Below the pieces are notes generated by a model. That model searched no databases. It had not been told where the DNA came from and saw only the letters and a list, made by a program, of their open reading frames with translations. This document shows, piece by piece, positions 36,431 to 46,253 of a stretch of 64,000 nt of DNA (position 1 is the stretch's first letter; the number at the start of each line of letters is the position of its first letter). The stretch lies in NCBI RefSeq assembly GCF_024518835.1, contig NZ_JANIGO010000001.1, forward strand, positions 372,001 to 436,000, given 5' to 3'. The stretch comes from Limnobacter humi. GTDB taxonomy: Bacteria; Pseudomonadota; Gammaproteobacteria; Burkholderiales; Burkholderiaceae_B. A program made the translations under genes and the position numbers.

Positions 36431-37354
36431 TTAACCCGAATGGGAATCCGGCCACAGGTGCCACACCAAATCCAGGTGGTCCTGTGCCACACCGGCGTCG
36501 CGGTTTTTCGGATTGCGGCGGTACAGGCGGATTTCCATCTCGGTGCGGTAAGGTCCATCCATGGGGGCCAGCCTTGCGCTCTGCCCCACCACACTGCCCG
36601 GCAACCAGGCCACGCCCACGCCCTCCTCGCACATGGCCTTCAAGCTTTCCGACATGTCGGTTTCGAACACCGATTGCTGCAAAAATACTGGCCCGGCTGC
36701 CAAGGCAATGTCCACCATGCGAGACAAATACGCATGGCGGGAATAACTCAGCACGGGCACTGGCAAGGGGGCCAGGTGGTTGAGTGCAAATACAGGCTCA
36801 CCGGATGAGCCTGCTTTTGAAAAGGGCATGAAAGGTTCAGTGCCCAGCACCTTGTATTCATACCGTGCGGGGTCGAGTTCAATCGGTTCGCGGCTGTGGT
36901 GGTAACAGGCCAAAAAATCGCAAGCCCCATCGGTGAAGTGCAGTACGGCATCGTGCACATTGCTGGCGGTCAGTTGAAAGCTCAGGTCGCGCACCTGGTC
37001 GGCCATGCGGTGCTGCAGGGTTTGCACCCAGTGGGGCACCTTGCTGCAGGCCAAGGTGTGCGGCACCACCAAGCGCACCTGTTTGCGGTTTTGGGCTGCA
37101 CCACCCCGCACCACGGTGCGTGCCTGGCGAATTTGCTCCAGCATGACCAGGGCCTGTTCGTAAAACACTTCGCCTTGGGCACTCAGCCGCGTGGGGTAGG
37201 CGCCGCGGTCAATCAGCTCGCAGCCCAACCAGCCCTCCAGGGCCTGAATACGCCGCGAAAAAGCAGGCTGGGTGACGCAGCGCAGGTTGGCAGCCTTGGA
37301 AAAATTCTTGGTCTGCGCCAGGGTGATAAAGTCTTCAAGCCATTTGGTTTCCAT
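36431..37354 (-). CDS. LysR family transcriptional regulator
   Basis: A 307-residue LysR-type regulator. The N-terminal winged helix (METKWLEDFITLAQTKNFSKAANLRCVTQPAFSRRIQALEGWLG) is followed by a substrate-binding domain. The ATG at 37354 lies inside the last 20 nt of the ABC exporter gene, so it is read from the exporter side and precedes aspA by 114 nt. It may control aspA-gltIJKL; that is inference from position. Unlike most LysR regulators it is not divergent from its likely target. Confidence 0.9.
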   Translation of the reverse strand: METKWLEDFITLAQTKNFSKAANLRCVTQPAFSRRIQALEGWLGCELIDRGAYPTRLSAQGEVFYEQALVMLEQIRQARTVVRGGAAQNRKQVRLVVPHTLACSKVPHWVQTLQHRMADQVRDLSFQLTASNVHDAVLHFTDGACDFLACYHHSREPIELDPARYEYKVLGTEPFMPFSKAGSSGEPVFALNHLAPLPVPVLSYSRHAYLSRMVDIALAAGPVFLQQSVFETDMSESLKAMCEEGVGVAWLPGSVVGQSARLAPMDGPYRTEMEIRLYRRNPKNRDAGVAQDHLDLVWHLWPDSHSG

Positions 37355-39176
37355 CGTCGGACAATTCCAGCTGCTGGTGCTGTTGAGTCGCCCACATTCG
37401 GGCGTACGCACCCCCTTTGTCAAGCAGTTCTTGGTGGCTGCCACGCTCAATCAACTCACCCTGGCTCATCACAAGGATTTGATCGGCATGCACAATGGTC
37501 GACAAACGGTGCGCAATGATCAGTGTGGTCCGGTTGCGCGAGAGTTCCCGCAACTCCTGCTGAATGGCCTGCTCCGAGTGGGAGTCCAGTGCCGAGGTGG
37601 CCTCATCAAAAATCAGGATGGCCGGGTTTTTCAAAATGGTGCGGGCAATGGCCACCCGCTGTTTTTCACCACCCGACAATTTCAGCCCGCGCTCGCCCAC
37701 CGGGGTTTGGTAACCATCGGGCAGTGTTTCAATGAAATGGTGAATGTGCGCCGCTTTGGCAGCGCGTTCGACATCGGACTGTGTGGCACCGGGCCGTCCA
37801 TAGGCAATGTTGTAGGCAATGGTGTCGTTGAAAAGCACGGTGTCTTGCGGAACAATACCGATGCTTTTGCGCAGGCTCACCTGCTGAACCTCGCGAATGT
37901 CTTGGCCGTCAATGCGGATATCACCATCACTGACTTCGTAGAAACGATACAGCAAGCGTGACAGCGTGGATTTGCCGGCACCGCTGTGGCCCACCACCGC
38001 CACGGTTTGCCCGGCAGGCACATTGAAACTCAAATCCTTGATGACCACGCGCCGCTCGTCGTAAGCAAAGCTGACATTGCGGAATTCGATGGCCCCGCCC
38101 TGCACCGCCAATTCGGGAGCGCCGGGCTTGTCCTGCACTTCCTGGTGTTCATCCAGCAATCCAAACATGCGTTCAATGTCAGCCAGCGACTGTTTGATTT
38201 CGCGGTAGATCACCCCCAGAAAGTTCAGTGGAATGTAAAGCTGAATCATGAAGGCGTTGACCAGCACCAGGTCGCCCAGGGTCATGCTGCCGTTGAGTAC
38301 ACCCACGGTTGCACGCCACAGCACGGCAGTCACAGCCAGCGCAATGATGGCGCTTTGCCCGGTGTTGAGCAATGAGAGCGACTTCTGCGACGCAATGGCG
38401 GCCTCTTGCCAGGCGGTCATGGACTTGTTGTAGCGGTCGCTTTCAAAGCGTTCGTTGCCAAAGTACTTCACGGTCTCGTAATTGATGAGCGAGTCCACTG
38501 CGCGCACATTGGCTTTGGAGTCGAGCTCATTCATGTTGCGGCGAAACTGCAGGCGCCACTCGGTGATTTTGACGGTGAACACGATGTACAACACCAACGC
38601 CGTGGCGGTGATCACCGAGAACCAGATTTCGTAATTCAGAAAGAGATAACCCACCACCAAGACGATTTCGATCAGGGTGGGCAAAATGCTGTAGAGCGTG
38701 TAGCTCACCAAACTGGAAATGGCGCGGGATCCGCGTTCAATGTCGCGCGTCACGCCGCCAGTTTGGCGGTTCAAATGAAAGCGCAGGCTGAGCGCATGCA
38801 GGTAGTCAAACACCTGAATGGCAATGGCCCGCACTGCATTTTGCGTGACGCGGGCAAACAGCAATTCACGCAATTCCGTGAACACGGTGGTGGACAGCCG
38901 TAGTGCACCATAAGCCAGCAACAGCGCAACCGGCATGGCAGCGGCGGCCAATGCAGCCTGGCTATTGAGCAGCGGGGTTAGGCCATCAATCAGTTTTTTG
39001 AGCACCAGCGGCACACCCACGTTGGCCACCTTGGCCCCGACCAAACAGGCAATGGCCAACACCACCCGCCATTTGTAAGCCCACATGTAGGGCCAAAGCT
39101 GTTGAACGGTGCCCCAATCGGTGCGTTTGCGGGGGCGGGCTGTGGGGGCGGGGTCACCCGCGGCGTGTCGGCGCAT
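37335..39176 (-). CDS. Atm1/ABCB7-like ABC exporter (permease-ATPase fusion)
   Basis: A 613-residue half-transporter with six predicted membrane helices and a C-terminal ATPase: Walker A GHSGAGKST, signature LSGGEKQR and Walker B ILIFDEATSALD. The membrane part (VPLVLKKLIDGLTP, and NVRAVDSLINYETVKYFGNE) matches Atm1/HMT1-type exporters that move glutathione conjugates or metal-thiol complexes. I place the start at ATG 39176; a TTG at 39203 is in frame. The substrate is inferred from family only. Confidence 0.9.
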   Translation of the reverse strand: MRRHAAGDPAPTARPRKRTDWGTVQQLWPYMWAYKWRVVLAIACLVGAKVANVGVPLVLKKLIDGLTPLLNSQAALAAAAMPVALLLAYGALRLSTTVFTELRELLFARVTQNAVRAIAIQVFDYLHALSLRFHLNRQTGGVTRDIERGSRAISSLVSYTLYSILPTLIEIVLVVGYLFLNYEIWFSVITATALVLYIVFTVKITEWRLQFRRNMNELDSKANVRAVDSLINYETVKYFGNERFESDRYNKSMTAWQEAAIASQKSLSLLNTGQSAIIALAVTAVLWRATVGVLNGSMTLGDLVLVNAFMIQLYIPLNFLGVIYREIKQSLADIERMFGLLDEHQEVQDKPGAPELAVQGGAIEFRNVSFAYDERRVVIKDLSFNVPAGQTVAVVGHSGAGKSTLSRLLYRFYEVSDGDIRIDGQDIREVQQVSLRKSIGIVPQDTVLFNDTIAYNIAYGRPGATQSDVERAAKAAHIHHFIETLPDGYQTPVGERGLKLSGGEKQRVAIARTILKNPAILIFDEATSALDSHSEQAIQQELRELSRNRTTLIIAHRLSTIVHADQILVMSQGELIERGSHQELLDKGGAYARMWATQQHQQLELSDDGNQMA

Positions 39177-39278
39177 GCGATACTTCTTCAGCAAGAAAAA
39201 CAAACATCACCCCATGCTACCACCGGCCAGGGCCTTGGCAGTGTTCGGGGCGAAACACCACCACAGGGGACAACACAC

Positions 39279-40094
39279 ATGAGCTGGATCAACGACAAGG
39301 TCATCATCATCACCGGGGCATCCGAGGGCATTGGCGAAGCACTGGCCAAGCGGCTGGGGCCAGGCAACACCGTGGTGATTGCAGCCCGTCGCCTGGAAAA
39401 ACTGAAAGAGGTAGCAGCTTACATCAACGCCCATGGTGGTCGCGCCCACCCGGTGGCTTGTGATGTGAGCGATCAGGCCCAATGTGAGGCACTGGTGGAA
39501 GAAACCATCAAGATGTTCGGTGTCATCGACATTGTGGTGAACAATGCCGGCATTTCGATGCACGCCTGGTTTGACGACATCGCCGACTTGAGCACGTACG
39601 AAAAACTGTTCCGCACCAATGTGATGAGCATGATCTGGATTACCCACAAGGCCCTGCCCCACCTCAAGGTGCGCGACGGTTTGATTGTGGGTGTTTCCAG
39701 CCTGGCGGGGAAAACCGGTGTGCCTGCACGCACCACCTATTGCACCAGCAAATTTGCCATGAGCGGGTTCATGGAAGCGCTGCGCATCGAACTGATGGAC
39801 ACCGGCGTGGATGTGTGTGGCATTTTCCCGGGTGTGGTGGACACCGACATTCGCCGAAATGGATTGAATGCCGAGGGGCAGCGGGCGGGCATTTCGGGCT
39901 TGACTGAGGCAGGTGCCATGACCGTGGATGAATGCGTGGATGAAATGGTGCAAGCCATGGAAGACCGCAAGCGGGAATGGGTGATGACCAGCAAAGCCCG
40001 GCTGGGCCTGAAGCTGAAGCCCTTTTTTCCACAAATGATTGACCAAATGGCCAAAAATGCCCTGGACGAAAACCACGGCGGACCAAAAACTTGA
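39279..40094 (+). CDS. Short-chain dehydrogenase/reductase
   Basis: A 271-residue SDR oxidoreductase with the cofactor motif TGASEGIG (residues 12-19), NNAG near residue 90 and the catalytic YCTSK near residue 156. The ATG at 39279 follows AGGGGA, so the upstream in-frame extension (to 39102) is not real; it overlaps the divergent exporter gene. The substrate is unknown. It is 11 nt before a thioesterase gene and probably cotranscribed. Confidence 0.9.
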   Translation: MSWINDKVIIITGASEGIGEALAKRLGPGNTVVIAARRLEKLKEVAAYINAHGGRAHPVACDVSDQAQCEALVEETIKMFGVIDIVVNNAGISMHAWFDDIADLSTYEKLFRTNVMSMIWITHKALPHLKVRDGLIVGVSSLAGKTGVPARTTYCTSKFAMSGFMEALRIELMDTGVDVCGIFPGVVDTDIRRNGLNAEGQRAGISGLTEAGAMTVDECVDEMVQAMEDRKREWVMTSKARLGLKLKPFFPQMIDQMAKNALDENHGGPKT

Positions 40095-40105
40095 AGGACA
40101 TCCCC

Positions 40106-40507
40106 ATGAACCAAATAACGCCCATGCTGCCTGTCGACCGGGAACCCACCATCCGCGTGATTCCAATGCCCAAAGATTCGAATGCTGCGGGTGACGTGTT
40201 TGGCGGCTGGATCATGTCGCAGGTCGACTTGGCGGGTTCAGTGCCAGCGGTGGCCCATGCCAAAGGGCGCGTGGTCACCGTGGCCGTGAACGAGTTCATT
40301 TTCAAGGAACCCGTGTTTGTGGGCGACCTGTGCAGCTTTTATGCGGATGTGGACAAGGTGGGCCGCACCTCAATGCGAGTGCGGGTGGAAGTGTATGCGC
40401 AGCGCAGGCTGCAGCCCGACAATGTGGCCAAAGTGACCGAGGCTTACATTACCTATGTGGCCGTGGATGAACACCGCAACCCGCGCCCGGTGGAGCCCTT
40501 GAAGTAA
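40106..40507 (+). CDS. Acyl-CoA thioesterase (YciA/BFIT-like hotdog fold)
   Basis: A 133-residue hotdog-fold thioesterase with the diagnostic N-terminal stretch RVIPMPKDSNAAGDVFGGWIMSQVD (near residue 15-40) and VNEFIFKEPVFVGDLCSFYADV, as in YciA. It should hydrolyse acyl-CoA esters. The ATG at 40106 has AAGGA upstream. Its 3' end faces the convergent GntR gene with only 6 nt between. Confidence 0.92.
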   Translation: MNQITPMLPVDREPTIRVIPMPKDSNAAGDVFGGWIMSQVDLAGSVPAVAHAKGRVVTVAVNEFIFKEPVFVGDLCSFYADVDKVGRTSMRVRVEVYAQRRLQPDNVAKVTEAYITYVAVDEHRNPRPVEPLK

Positions 40508-40513
40508 ACCCGC

Positions 40514-41392
40514 TTAAAAGTGGGTGATGTCCTGCTGGTGCATTTCGAACGCAAACTCCACCTCGTTGACATGCTGCCATGAGCTTTGGCCTTTGACCTG
40601 CTTGCGCGACAACTCAATGCGGTAGTCGTACCGGTCGGGGCGGTACAGGCCTTTCAGCACCTGCACCGGGCGGCCTGTTTCGTCATACGCCACGCGTGAA
40701 ATGGCCAGCAGTGGTGCGCCCACCGGCACACCCAGCGCATAAGCCACCGACGCATCAGCCAGGCGGGCGGAGATGGTTTGACGGGCTTTGGCGACTTTTA
40801 CACCGGCTTCTTCCAGCAAAACCAAAATCGGAAACTCCCGCAAACGGCGGCGGCACAGGCGGCCGGACAAATCCTGCGGAATGAAGCTCGTGAGGTGAGC
40901 CACCGGCTGACCATTCAACTCGCGAATGCGAATGAGCTTCTCGACAATCGCGTCGCTGGGCAGGTGCAGCAGCGTGGCAATGTCGGGCGGGGGAATAATG
41001 CGTTTGGAGGTGATGAGTTGGAGGTCGGACGAGTCGCCACTGGCCTGCAGGCGCATGGCCGAGGCACTGAGCAACTGACTCTGCCCCAGGGAATGGCTGC
41101 GGGCTTCAGAACGGGGCTTCACGAAGGTGCCTTTGCCACGACCACGCGCCACCAGGCCTTCCTTGACCAAATCCTGCAAGGCGCGGCGCATGGTCACGCG
41201 GGACACGTTGAACTGCTCGGCCAGCACCAACTCGCCCGGAAGCGGCTTGGTGTCGTAATGACCTTCAATGATCTGCTCGCGCAGAATGAGGTAAATCTGG
41301 TGGTATAGCGGAACGACCTGATTGGGATCGAGCTTGGAATCACCGGCCTGGGCCGGATCAAGGGCGGGGGCAAATTCCATGAATGCATCCAT
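40514..41392 (-). CDS. GntR family regulator with UTRA domain (HutC/FarR type)
   Basis: A 292-residue regulator. The winged helix-turn-helix (LVLAEQFNVSRVTMRRALQDLVKEGLV, near residue 55-85) is followed by a UTRA ligand-binding domain (ARLADASVAYALGVPVGAPLLAISRVAYDETGRPVQVLKGLYRPDRYDY). It is the last gene downstream of tctCBA on the same strand, 75 nt after tctA, and is the obvious candidate regulator of that transporter. Confidence 0.9.
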   Translation of the reverse strand: MDAFMEFAPALDPAQAGDSKLDPNQVVPLYHQIYLILREQIIEGHYDTKPLPGELVLAEQFNVSRVTMRRALQDLVKEGLVARGRGKGTFVKPRSEARSHSLGQSQLLSASAMRLQASGDSSDLQLITSKRIIPPPDIATLLHLPSDAIVEKLIRIRELNGQPVAHLTSFIPQDLSGRLCRRRLREFPILVLLEEAGVKVAKARQTISARLADASVAYALGVPVGAPLLAISRVAYDETGRPVQVLKGLYRPDRYDYRIELSRKQVKGQSSWQHVNEVEFAFEMHQQDITHF

Positions 41393-41411
41393 GTGCTGCT
41401 AGAACTACTCA

Positions 41412-41424
41412 TGTAGATAATACA
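41412..41424. promoter_or_regulatory. TGTA-N5-TACA palindrome upstream of the GntR gene, candidate operator
   Basis: A short inverted repeat (TGTAGATAATACA) lies 20 nt upstream of the regulator start in the tctA-gntR gap. Many HutC-subfamily regulators bind TGTA...TACA-type sites, so self-regulation is plausible. The repeat is short and its function is a guess. Confidence 0.3.
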
Positions 41425-41467
41425 ACACATTTCAAAACAATACACGGTGCCAACCCGCCGGACCGAC

Positions 41468-42970
41468 TCAGTCCTCCTGGAACGCCTCCTCCCGCTTGGC
41501 GCGCACGGACGGTGCCAACACCACCACCAACGCCACTGCCGCAATGGCCAGCATGGTGGCGCTGATGGGCCGGGTCACCAAGACCGAGAAATCACCCCGT
41601 GACAGCAACAAGGCACGGCGCAGGTATTCTTCCATCATGGGGCCGAGAATGAAGCCCAGCAACATGGGGGCAGGCTCACAGCGCAATTTGGTGAAGATAT
41701 AACCCAAGACACCAAAACCCGCCATGAGGTAAACATCGAACACCCGGTTGTTGAGGCTAAACACCCCGATGCAACAAAACACGAGGATGACGGGGAACAG
41801 GTGGTGATACGGCACCGTGATCATCTTCACCCACATGCCGATGAGCGGCAGGTTCAGCACGATGAGGAACAGGTTGCCGATCCACATCGACACGATAATG
41901 CCCCAAAACAGTTGGGGCTGTTCCACCATGACCGATGGGCCGGGCGTGATGCCCTGGATGATCATGGCACCCACCATGAGGGCCATCACCGGGTTGGATG
42001 GAATGCCCAGTGTGAGCAAGGGAATGAAGGATGTTTGCGCACCGGCGTTGTTGGCTGACTCGGGTGCCGCCACACCTTCAATGGCGCCCTTGCCAAACTC
42101 GTGTGCGTTGGGGCTCACCTTCTTTTCGATGGAATACGCCGCAAAGGAGGCCAGCATGGCACCACCGCCGGGCAGAATGCCCAACACCGACCCCAAACCA
42201 GTGCCTCGCACAATCGGCCAGAAAATGCGCTTCAGGTCTTTCCGGGTGGGCATGAGGCCGCTCACCTTGGTAATGGACGAACTGCGCAACGCCTCTTCTT
42301 CCAGGTTCTTGATGATTTCGCCCAGGCCGAACATGCCCATGGCCAGCACCACAAAACCAATGCCCTCGGCCATGTAGGGCGAGTCAAAGGTGTAACGCTC
42401 CATGCCCGAGTTCACATCGGTGCCCACCATGCCCAGCAAGAGGCCCAGCACAATCATGCCAAAGGCTTGCAGCAGCGAGCCATGGGCCAACACCACCGAG
42501 GCCACCAGGCCCATCACCATCAGGGAAAAATACTCGGCTGGACCAAACTTCAAAGCCAGATCAGCCAGGGGTGGTGCAAACAGGGCCAGCAGCAGTGTGG
42601 CGAAAGTACCCGCCACAAACGAGCCGATGGCTGCCGTGGCCAGCGCTTTGCCCGCCTTGCCTTGCCGTGCCATTTGGTAACCATCCAGCGCAGTGACCAC
42701 CGACGAGGACTCGCCCGGTAAATTGACCAGAATGGCTGTGGTGGACCCACCATACTGCGCACCGTAGTAAATGCCGGCCAGCATGATGAGGGCCGACACT
42801 GGCGGCAGCGTGAATGTCATGGGCAACAACATGGCAATGGTGGCCACCGGCCCCAAGCCGGGCAGCACACCAATGAGCGTGCCCAAAAACACACCAGCCA
42901 GGCAATACGCCAAGTTGGACAGTGTGAATGCCGCTTCCAGACCAATGCTGAGGTTGTTGAGCAATTCCAT
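41468..42970 (-). CDS. tctA: Tripartite tricarboxylate transporter large permease
   Basis: A 500-residue TctA-type permease with about a dozen membrane helices. The conserved motifs GVLPGLGPVATIAMLLPMTF (near residue 37), YYGAQYGGSTTAILVNLPGE (near residue 70) and a second copy-like LGILPGGGAMLASFAAY (near residue 257) are clear. It works with TctB and the TctC binding protein to import di- or tricarboxylates. It abuts tctB. Confidence 0.94.
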   Translation of the reverse strand: MELLNNLSIGLEAAFTLSNLAYCLAGVFLGTLIGVLPGLGPVATIAMLLPMTFTLPPVSALIMLAGIYYGAQYGGSTTAILVNLPGESSSVVTALDGYQMARQGKAGKALATAAIGSFVAGTFATLLLALFAPPLADLALKFGPAEYFSLMVMGLVASVVLAHGSLLQAFGMIVLGLLLGMVGTDVNSGMERYTFDSPYMAEGIGFVVLAMGMFGLGEIIKNLEEEALRSSSITKVSGLMPTRKDLKRIFWPIVRGTGLGSVLGILPGGGAMLASFAAYSIEKKVSPNAHEFGKGAIEGVAAPESANNAGAQTSFIPLLTLGIPSNPVMALMVGAMIIQGITPGPSVMVEQPQLFWGIIVSMWIGNLFLIVLNLPLIGMWVKMITVPYHHLFPVILVFCCIGVFSLNNRVFDVYLMAGFGVLGYIFTKLRCEPAPMLLGFILGPMMEEYLRRALLLSRGDFSVLVTRPISATMLAIAAVALVVVLAPSVRAKREEAFQED

Positions 42971-43426
42971 TTACGCGCCCCCCAGCCAGGTGCCAATGAT
43001 GGGCATGGGAATGCCCAACCCTTTAACGAACACCAGTGCACAGAACACCGCGGAACCCAATGCAATACCCACACTCCACTTCCAGCTGAAATGCCGGCTG
43101 GCCAAGGCAGACAGCACCACCACCACCGCCACGGCTGCGGCCAGGCCTGCACCTTGCACAATAAGACCGAAGGCTGTCACGGCGACCGTGACCCAGGCCA
43201 GCTTGGTCCAGGCAAAGCCTTCAAGCGGGTCGCCCGCTTGCACAAAAGCGCGCAGGATGCACAGCAGGCCGATGCCCGCCAGCAGGTAACCCAACACGAT
43301 GGGAAAGTAGCCAGGGCCCATGCGCACCGCCGTGCCCATGGGGTACTCGTCACCCAGCCAAACGGCTGCCGCACCCACCAACAGGTACAGCAGCCCCGAC
43401 CAGAAATCCCGAAGATTTTTGGGCAT
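42971..43426 (-). CDS. tctB: Tripartite tricarboxylate transporter small membrane subunit
   Basis: A 151-residue TctB subunit with four membrane helices; the LGDEYPMGTAVRMGPGYFP stretch near residue 25 is typical of the family. It sits directly before tctA with no gap. Confidence 0.9.
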   Translation of the reverse strand: MPKNLRDFWSGLLYLLVGAAAVWLGDEYPMGTAVRMGPGYFPIVLGYLLAGIGLLCILRAFVQAGDPLEGFAWTKLAWVTVAVTAFGLIVQGAGLAAAVAVVVVLSALASRHFSWKWSVGIALGSAVFCALVFVKGLGIPMPIIGTWLGGA

Positions 43427-43455
43427 GTGTGTATTCCGGTAAGGGCTGATGCGGT

Positions 43456-44448
43456 TTAGTCGGCGTACTGACCGGCCTTGGCGATGATGGGCGACCAGCG
43501 AGCAATTTCAGACTCGAGGTGCTTTTTCAACGCCTCGGGTGTGGCGCGCTTGGGGTCCACTGGTTCAGTGCCCAGGTCGGCCATGCGGGCAATCACCACG
43601 GGGTCTTTCAGTGCCAGTTGCAGCGACTTCACCAGGCGATCAATGACGAGCTTGGGCGTGCCTTTGGGGGCATACAAGCCATGCCACACCGCCACTTCAA
43701 AACCAGGCAGTCCAGACTTGTCCAGCGTTGGCAGGTCGGGCAGTGACGGCACCTTGGTTTTGGTGGTCACGGCATAGGCCTTGATTTTTCCGCCCTTGAT
43801 CTGGCTGGTGGTGTTGGTGGTTTGGTCGCACATGAAGTCCACTTGGCCGCCCAGCAGGTCGTTCATGGCGGGGCCGGTGCCTTTGTAGGGAACCGTGGTC
43901 AGGTCCGTCTGGATGGCGGTCATGAAGAGCATGCCACACAGGTGGGAGGCAGAGCCAATGCCTGCGTTGGCGTAGGTCACTTTGTCTTTGTTGGCTTTCA
44001 CATACGCCAAAAATTCCTGCATGTTTTTGGCCGGGAAGTCGCCCCGTGCAACGATGGTCATGGGCACATCGGTCACCAGGCCAATGAATTCGAAATCGTC
44101 CACCGGCTTGTAGCTCAGCTTGCGGTACAGCGACGGTGCGGTGGAATGACCAATGTGGTGAAGGAATATGGTGTAGCCATCGTTGGGCGATTTGGCTGCG
44201 CGACCTGCGCCGAGCGTGCCACCTGCGCCGCCCACGTTTTCAACAATCACCTGCTGCCCCAGGTCTTTGGACATGGACTGGCCCAGCAAACGCGCCACCG
44301 TGTCGGTGGGTCCGCCTGCGGCGAAGGGCACCAGCATGGTAATGGGTTTGCTCGGGTAGGGGTCGTTGGCGTGAGCTGTGCTGAATGCGCCCATGCTGAA
44401 GACGCCAATGGTTGCGGCCGCAACCAGGGCCTTGAACGAAGTTTTCAC
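43456..44448 (-). CDS. tctC: Tripartite tricarboxylate transporter binding protein (Bug family)
   Basis: A 330-residue periplasmic binding protein of the Bug/TctC family, which is greatly expanded in Burkholderiales. The signal peptide ends near ANA (STAHAND), and PSKPITMLVPFAAGGPTDTVARLL is the family's opening motif. The start is GTG at 44448 with AGGAGG upstream. It leads tctCBA; the 222 bp upstream hold the promoter. Substrate not determinable. Confidence 0.93.
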   Translation of the reverse strand: MKTSFKALVAAATIGVFSMGAFSTAHANDPYPSKPITMLVPFAAGGPTDTVARLLGQSMSKDLGQQVIVENVGGAGGTLGAGRAAKSPNDGYTIFLHHIGHSTAPSLYRKLSYKPVDDFEFIGLVTDVPMTIVARGDFPAKNMQEFLAYVKANKDKVTYANAGIGSASHLCGMLFMTAIQTDLTTVPYKGTGPAMNDLLGGQVDFMCDQTTNTTSQIKGGKIKAYAVTTKTKVPSLPDLPTLDKSGLPGFEVAVWHGLYAPKGTPKLVIDRLVKSLQLALKDPVVIARMADLGTEPVDPKRATPEALKKHLESEIARWSPIIAKAGQYAD

Positions 44449-44670
44449 GGTAAGCCTCCTTTGGTACTGCTTTGAATGTGTTTTTTATTTATTGTTTGGC
44501 AACGCAGTCAGCATTCATGCCAACAACGCGCCGGTGCATCAGTATCTTCAGACACCCGAGCGTTCACAATGCTCGTTTTCCATAAAGTAAAACACGCTGT
44601 AAATCCGCAATACAAGCCAAAACATGCCGAAGTAACACTTCGCAACATTGCGGCCCCGGGTTGGAGGTCG

Positions 44671-46200
44671 TCAGATCGCCGGCTGGCGCACAAAAGGGCC
44701 AAAGCAGGCCGTCAGGTCGGCCCGTTCGCACATCAGAAACTGGTCACCCGTGCTGTGAAAGGTGATGTAAAACGTCGCCTCATGCCCGGTTTGCATCACT
44801 GTTCCCATGCAATCGGGCTGCTGGTTGTGGTCGGTGATTTTGTTGGTCCATTTGTAAAAGCCTTCACCTTCTGGCTTTTTTGCCAATGAAAACTCGGCAT
44901 CGGCCTGCTGCGCCCCGCTGATCACCTGCAAGGTGCCGTCGGCCCGCATGTTGTAGATTTCATAGCAGGTGGTACCTGGCACATCAATGCGCCACGCGCC
45001 CACCAGCGGGTGGCCTTCGGGCAATGCGGTTTTGGCCAATGGGGGCGTTACTTTTAAAATGCGCCCCTGTGGTTGGTCAGTGAGCAGGTACACCGCGCCA
45101 TCGGGTCCGGTTTTCACATCACGAATGCGTTCGTTGAGTTCACGAAACAAGCCTTCCACCACGACAGGCTGCCCGTTGCGCCATTGAATGCGCTGAACCA
45201 TGCGGTGCGACAATGCGCCCACCAATACGCTGCCCTGCCAAGTGGGAAACAAGTTGCCGGCGTAAACCGCAATGCCCGAGGGGGCAATCGACGGGTTCCA
45301 GTACACCTGGGGTTGTTCGGTGCCGTCCACCGCTGTGTTGGGGCTGATGATGGCACCACTGTAGTCAACACCATGGGTGGCCAGTGGCCAGCCATAATTC
45401 GCCCCAGGCTTGAGTAGATTGAGTTCGTCGCCACCCCGTGCACCATGTTCATGGGCCAACAGGCGCTTGCTCGCCGGGTCCCAGACCAGGCCCTGCACAT
45501 TGCGGTGGCCCCAAGTGTAAATCTCGGGCCGGGCATCGGTTCTGTTGACAAACGGATTGTCAGGCGGCACACCACCATCGCGATTCAGGCGCACGGTTTT
45601 GCCAAAATGGGTGGTCAAGTCCTGGGCTTTGTCGCGGTAATCGTAACCATCGCCCAAGGTCATCACCAAGGTGCCGTCGGGCAAAAACGCCACCCGCCCG
45701 CCAAAGTGCGCACCACCCGATTTGGCAGGCTGACTGCGAAACACCTCTTTGACTCCGGTCAATGCGCTGCCTTGCAAACGGGCGCTGGCCAGGCAGGTGT
45801 GGTTGGCCTGGCGCGTGCCACAGGCGTAACTGATGAACAGTTGTTGGGTTTTGGAAAAATCGGGGGCGGGAACCACATCGAACAAGCCGCCCTGGCCAGC
45901 CACCAGCACAGGGGGCAACCCAGTCACGGGTGGTGTTTGCAATTGCCCTTGTGCATTCATGATGCGCAAACGCCCCGGGCGTTCGGTCACCAGCTGCCGG
46001 CCATCGGGCAGAACAGCCAGCGACCAAGGGTTCTCAAGATTGTCGGCCACGGTGGTTACTGCGTAGGGCGTGAGCGTGGGCAGGGTGTTGCTGGTGGGGG
46101 CCTTCACCTGCGCCTGCACAGGGCCTGCGGCAGCCCATAAACCCAGGGTAGTCAGCAATGAACAGACAGTGGAACGAACAGCGGCTGAGCGGTACAACAT
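44671..46200 (-). CDS. PQQ-dependent sugar dehydrogenase (soluble type)
   Basis: A 509-residue secreted beta-propeller oxidoreductase of the soluble glucose/aldose sugar dehydrogenase family (YliI/Asd-like). Signature blocks include ENPWSLAVLPDGRQLVTERPGRLRI, KSGGAHFGGRVAFLPDGTLVMTLGDG and HRNVQGLVWDPASKRLLAHEHGARGGDELN. The ATG at 46200 starts a signal peptide ending at VQA; a longer frame reaches 46278. Extra C-terminal residues after the propeller (about 380-509, with two cysteines) are not part of the minimal enzyme. No pqq biosynthesis genes are in the window. Confidence 0.88.
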   Translation of the reverse strand: MLYRSAAVRSTVCSLLTTLGLWAAAGPVQAQVKAPTSNTLPTLTPYAVTTVADNLENPWSLAVLPDGRQLVTERPGRLRIMNAQGQLQTPPVTGLPPVLVAGQGGLFDVVPAPDFSKTQQLFISYACGTRQANHTCLASARLQGSALTGVKEVFRSQPAKSGGAHFGGRVAFLPDGTLVMTLGDGYDYRDKAQDLTTHFGKTVRLNRDGGVPPDNPFVNRTDARPEIYTWGHRNVQGLVWDPASKRLLAHEHGARGGDELNLLKPGANYGWPLATHGVDYSGAIISPNTAVDGTEQPQVYWNPSIAPSGIAVYAGNLFPTWQGSVLVGALSHRMVQRIQWRNGQPVVVEGLFRELNERIRDVKTGPDGAVYLLTDQPQGRILKVTPPLAKTALPEGHPLVGAWRIDVPGTTCYEIYNMRADGTLQVISGAQQADAEFSLAKKPEGEGFYKWTNKITDHNQQPDCMGTVMQTGHEATFYITFHSTGDQFLMCERADLTACFGPFVRQPAI

Positions 46201-46253
46201 GCGGAGGTCTCCAAACAGCGGGGAAAAGCGCTGTTGCATGCTAGCACCAAATC

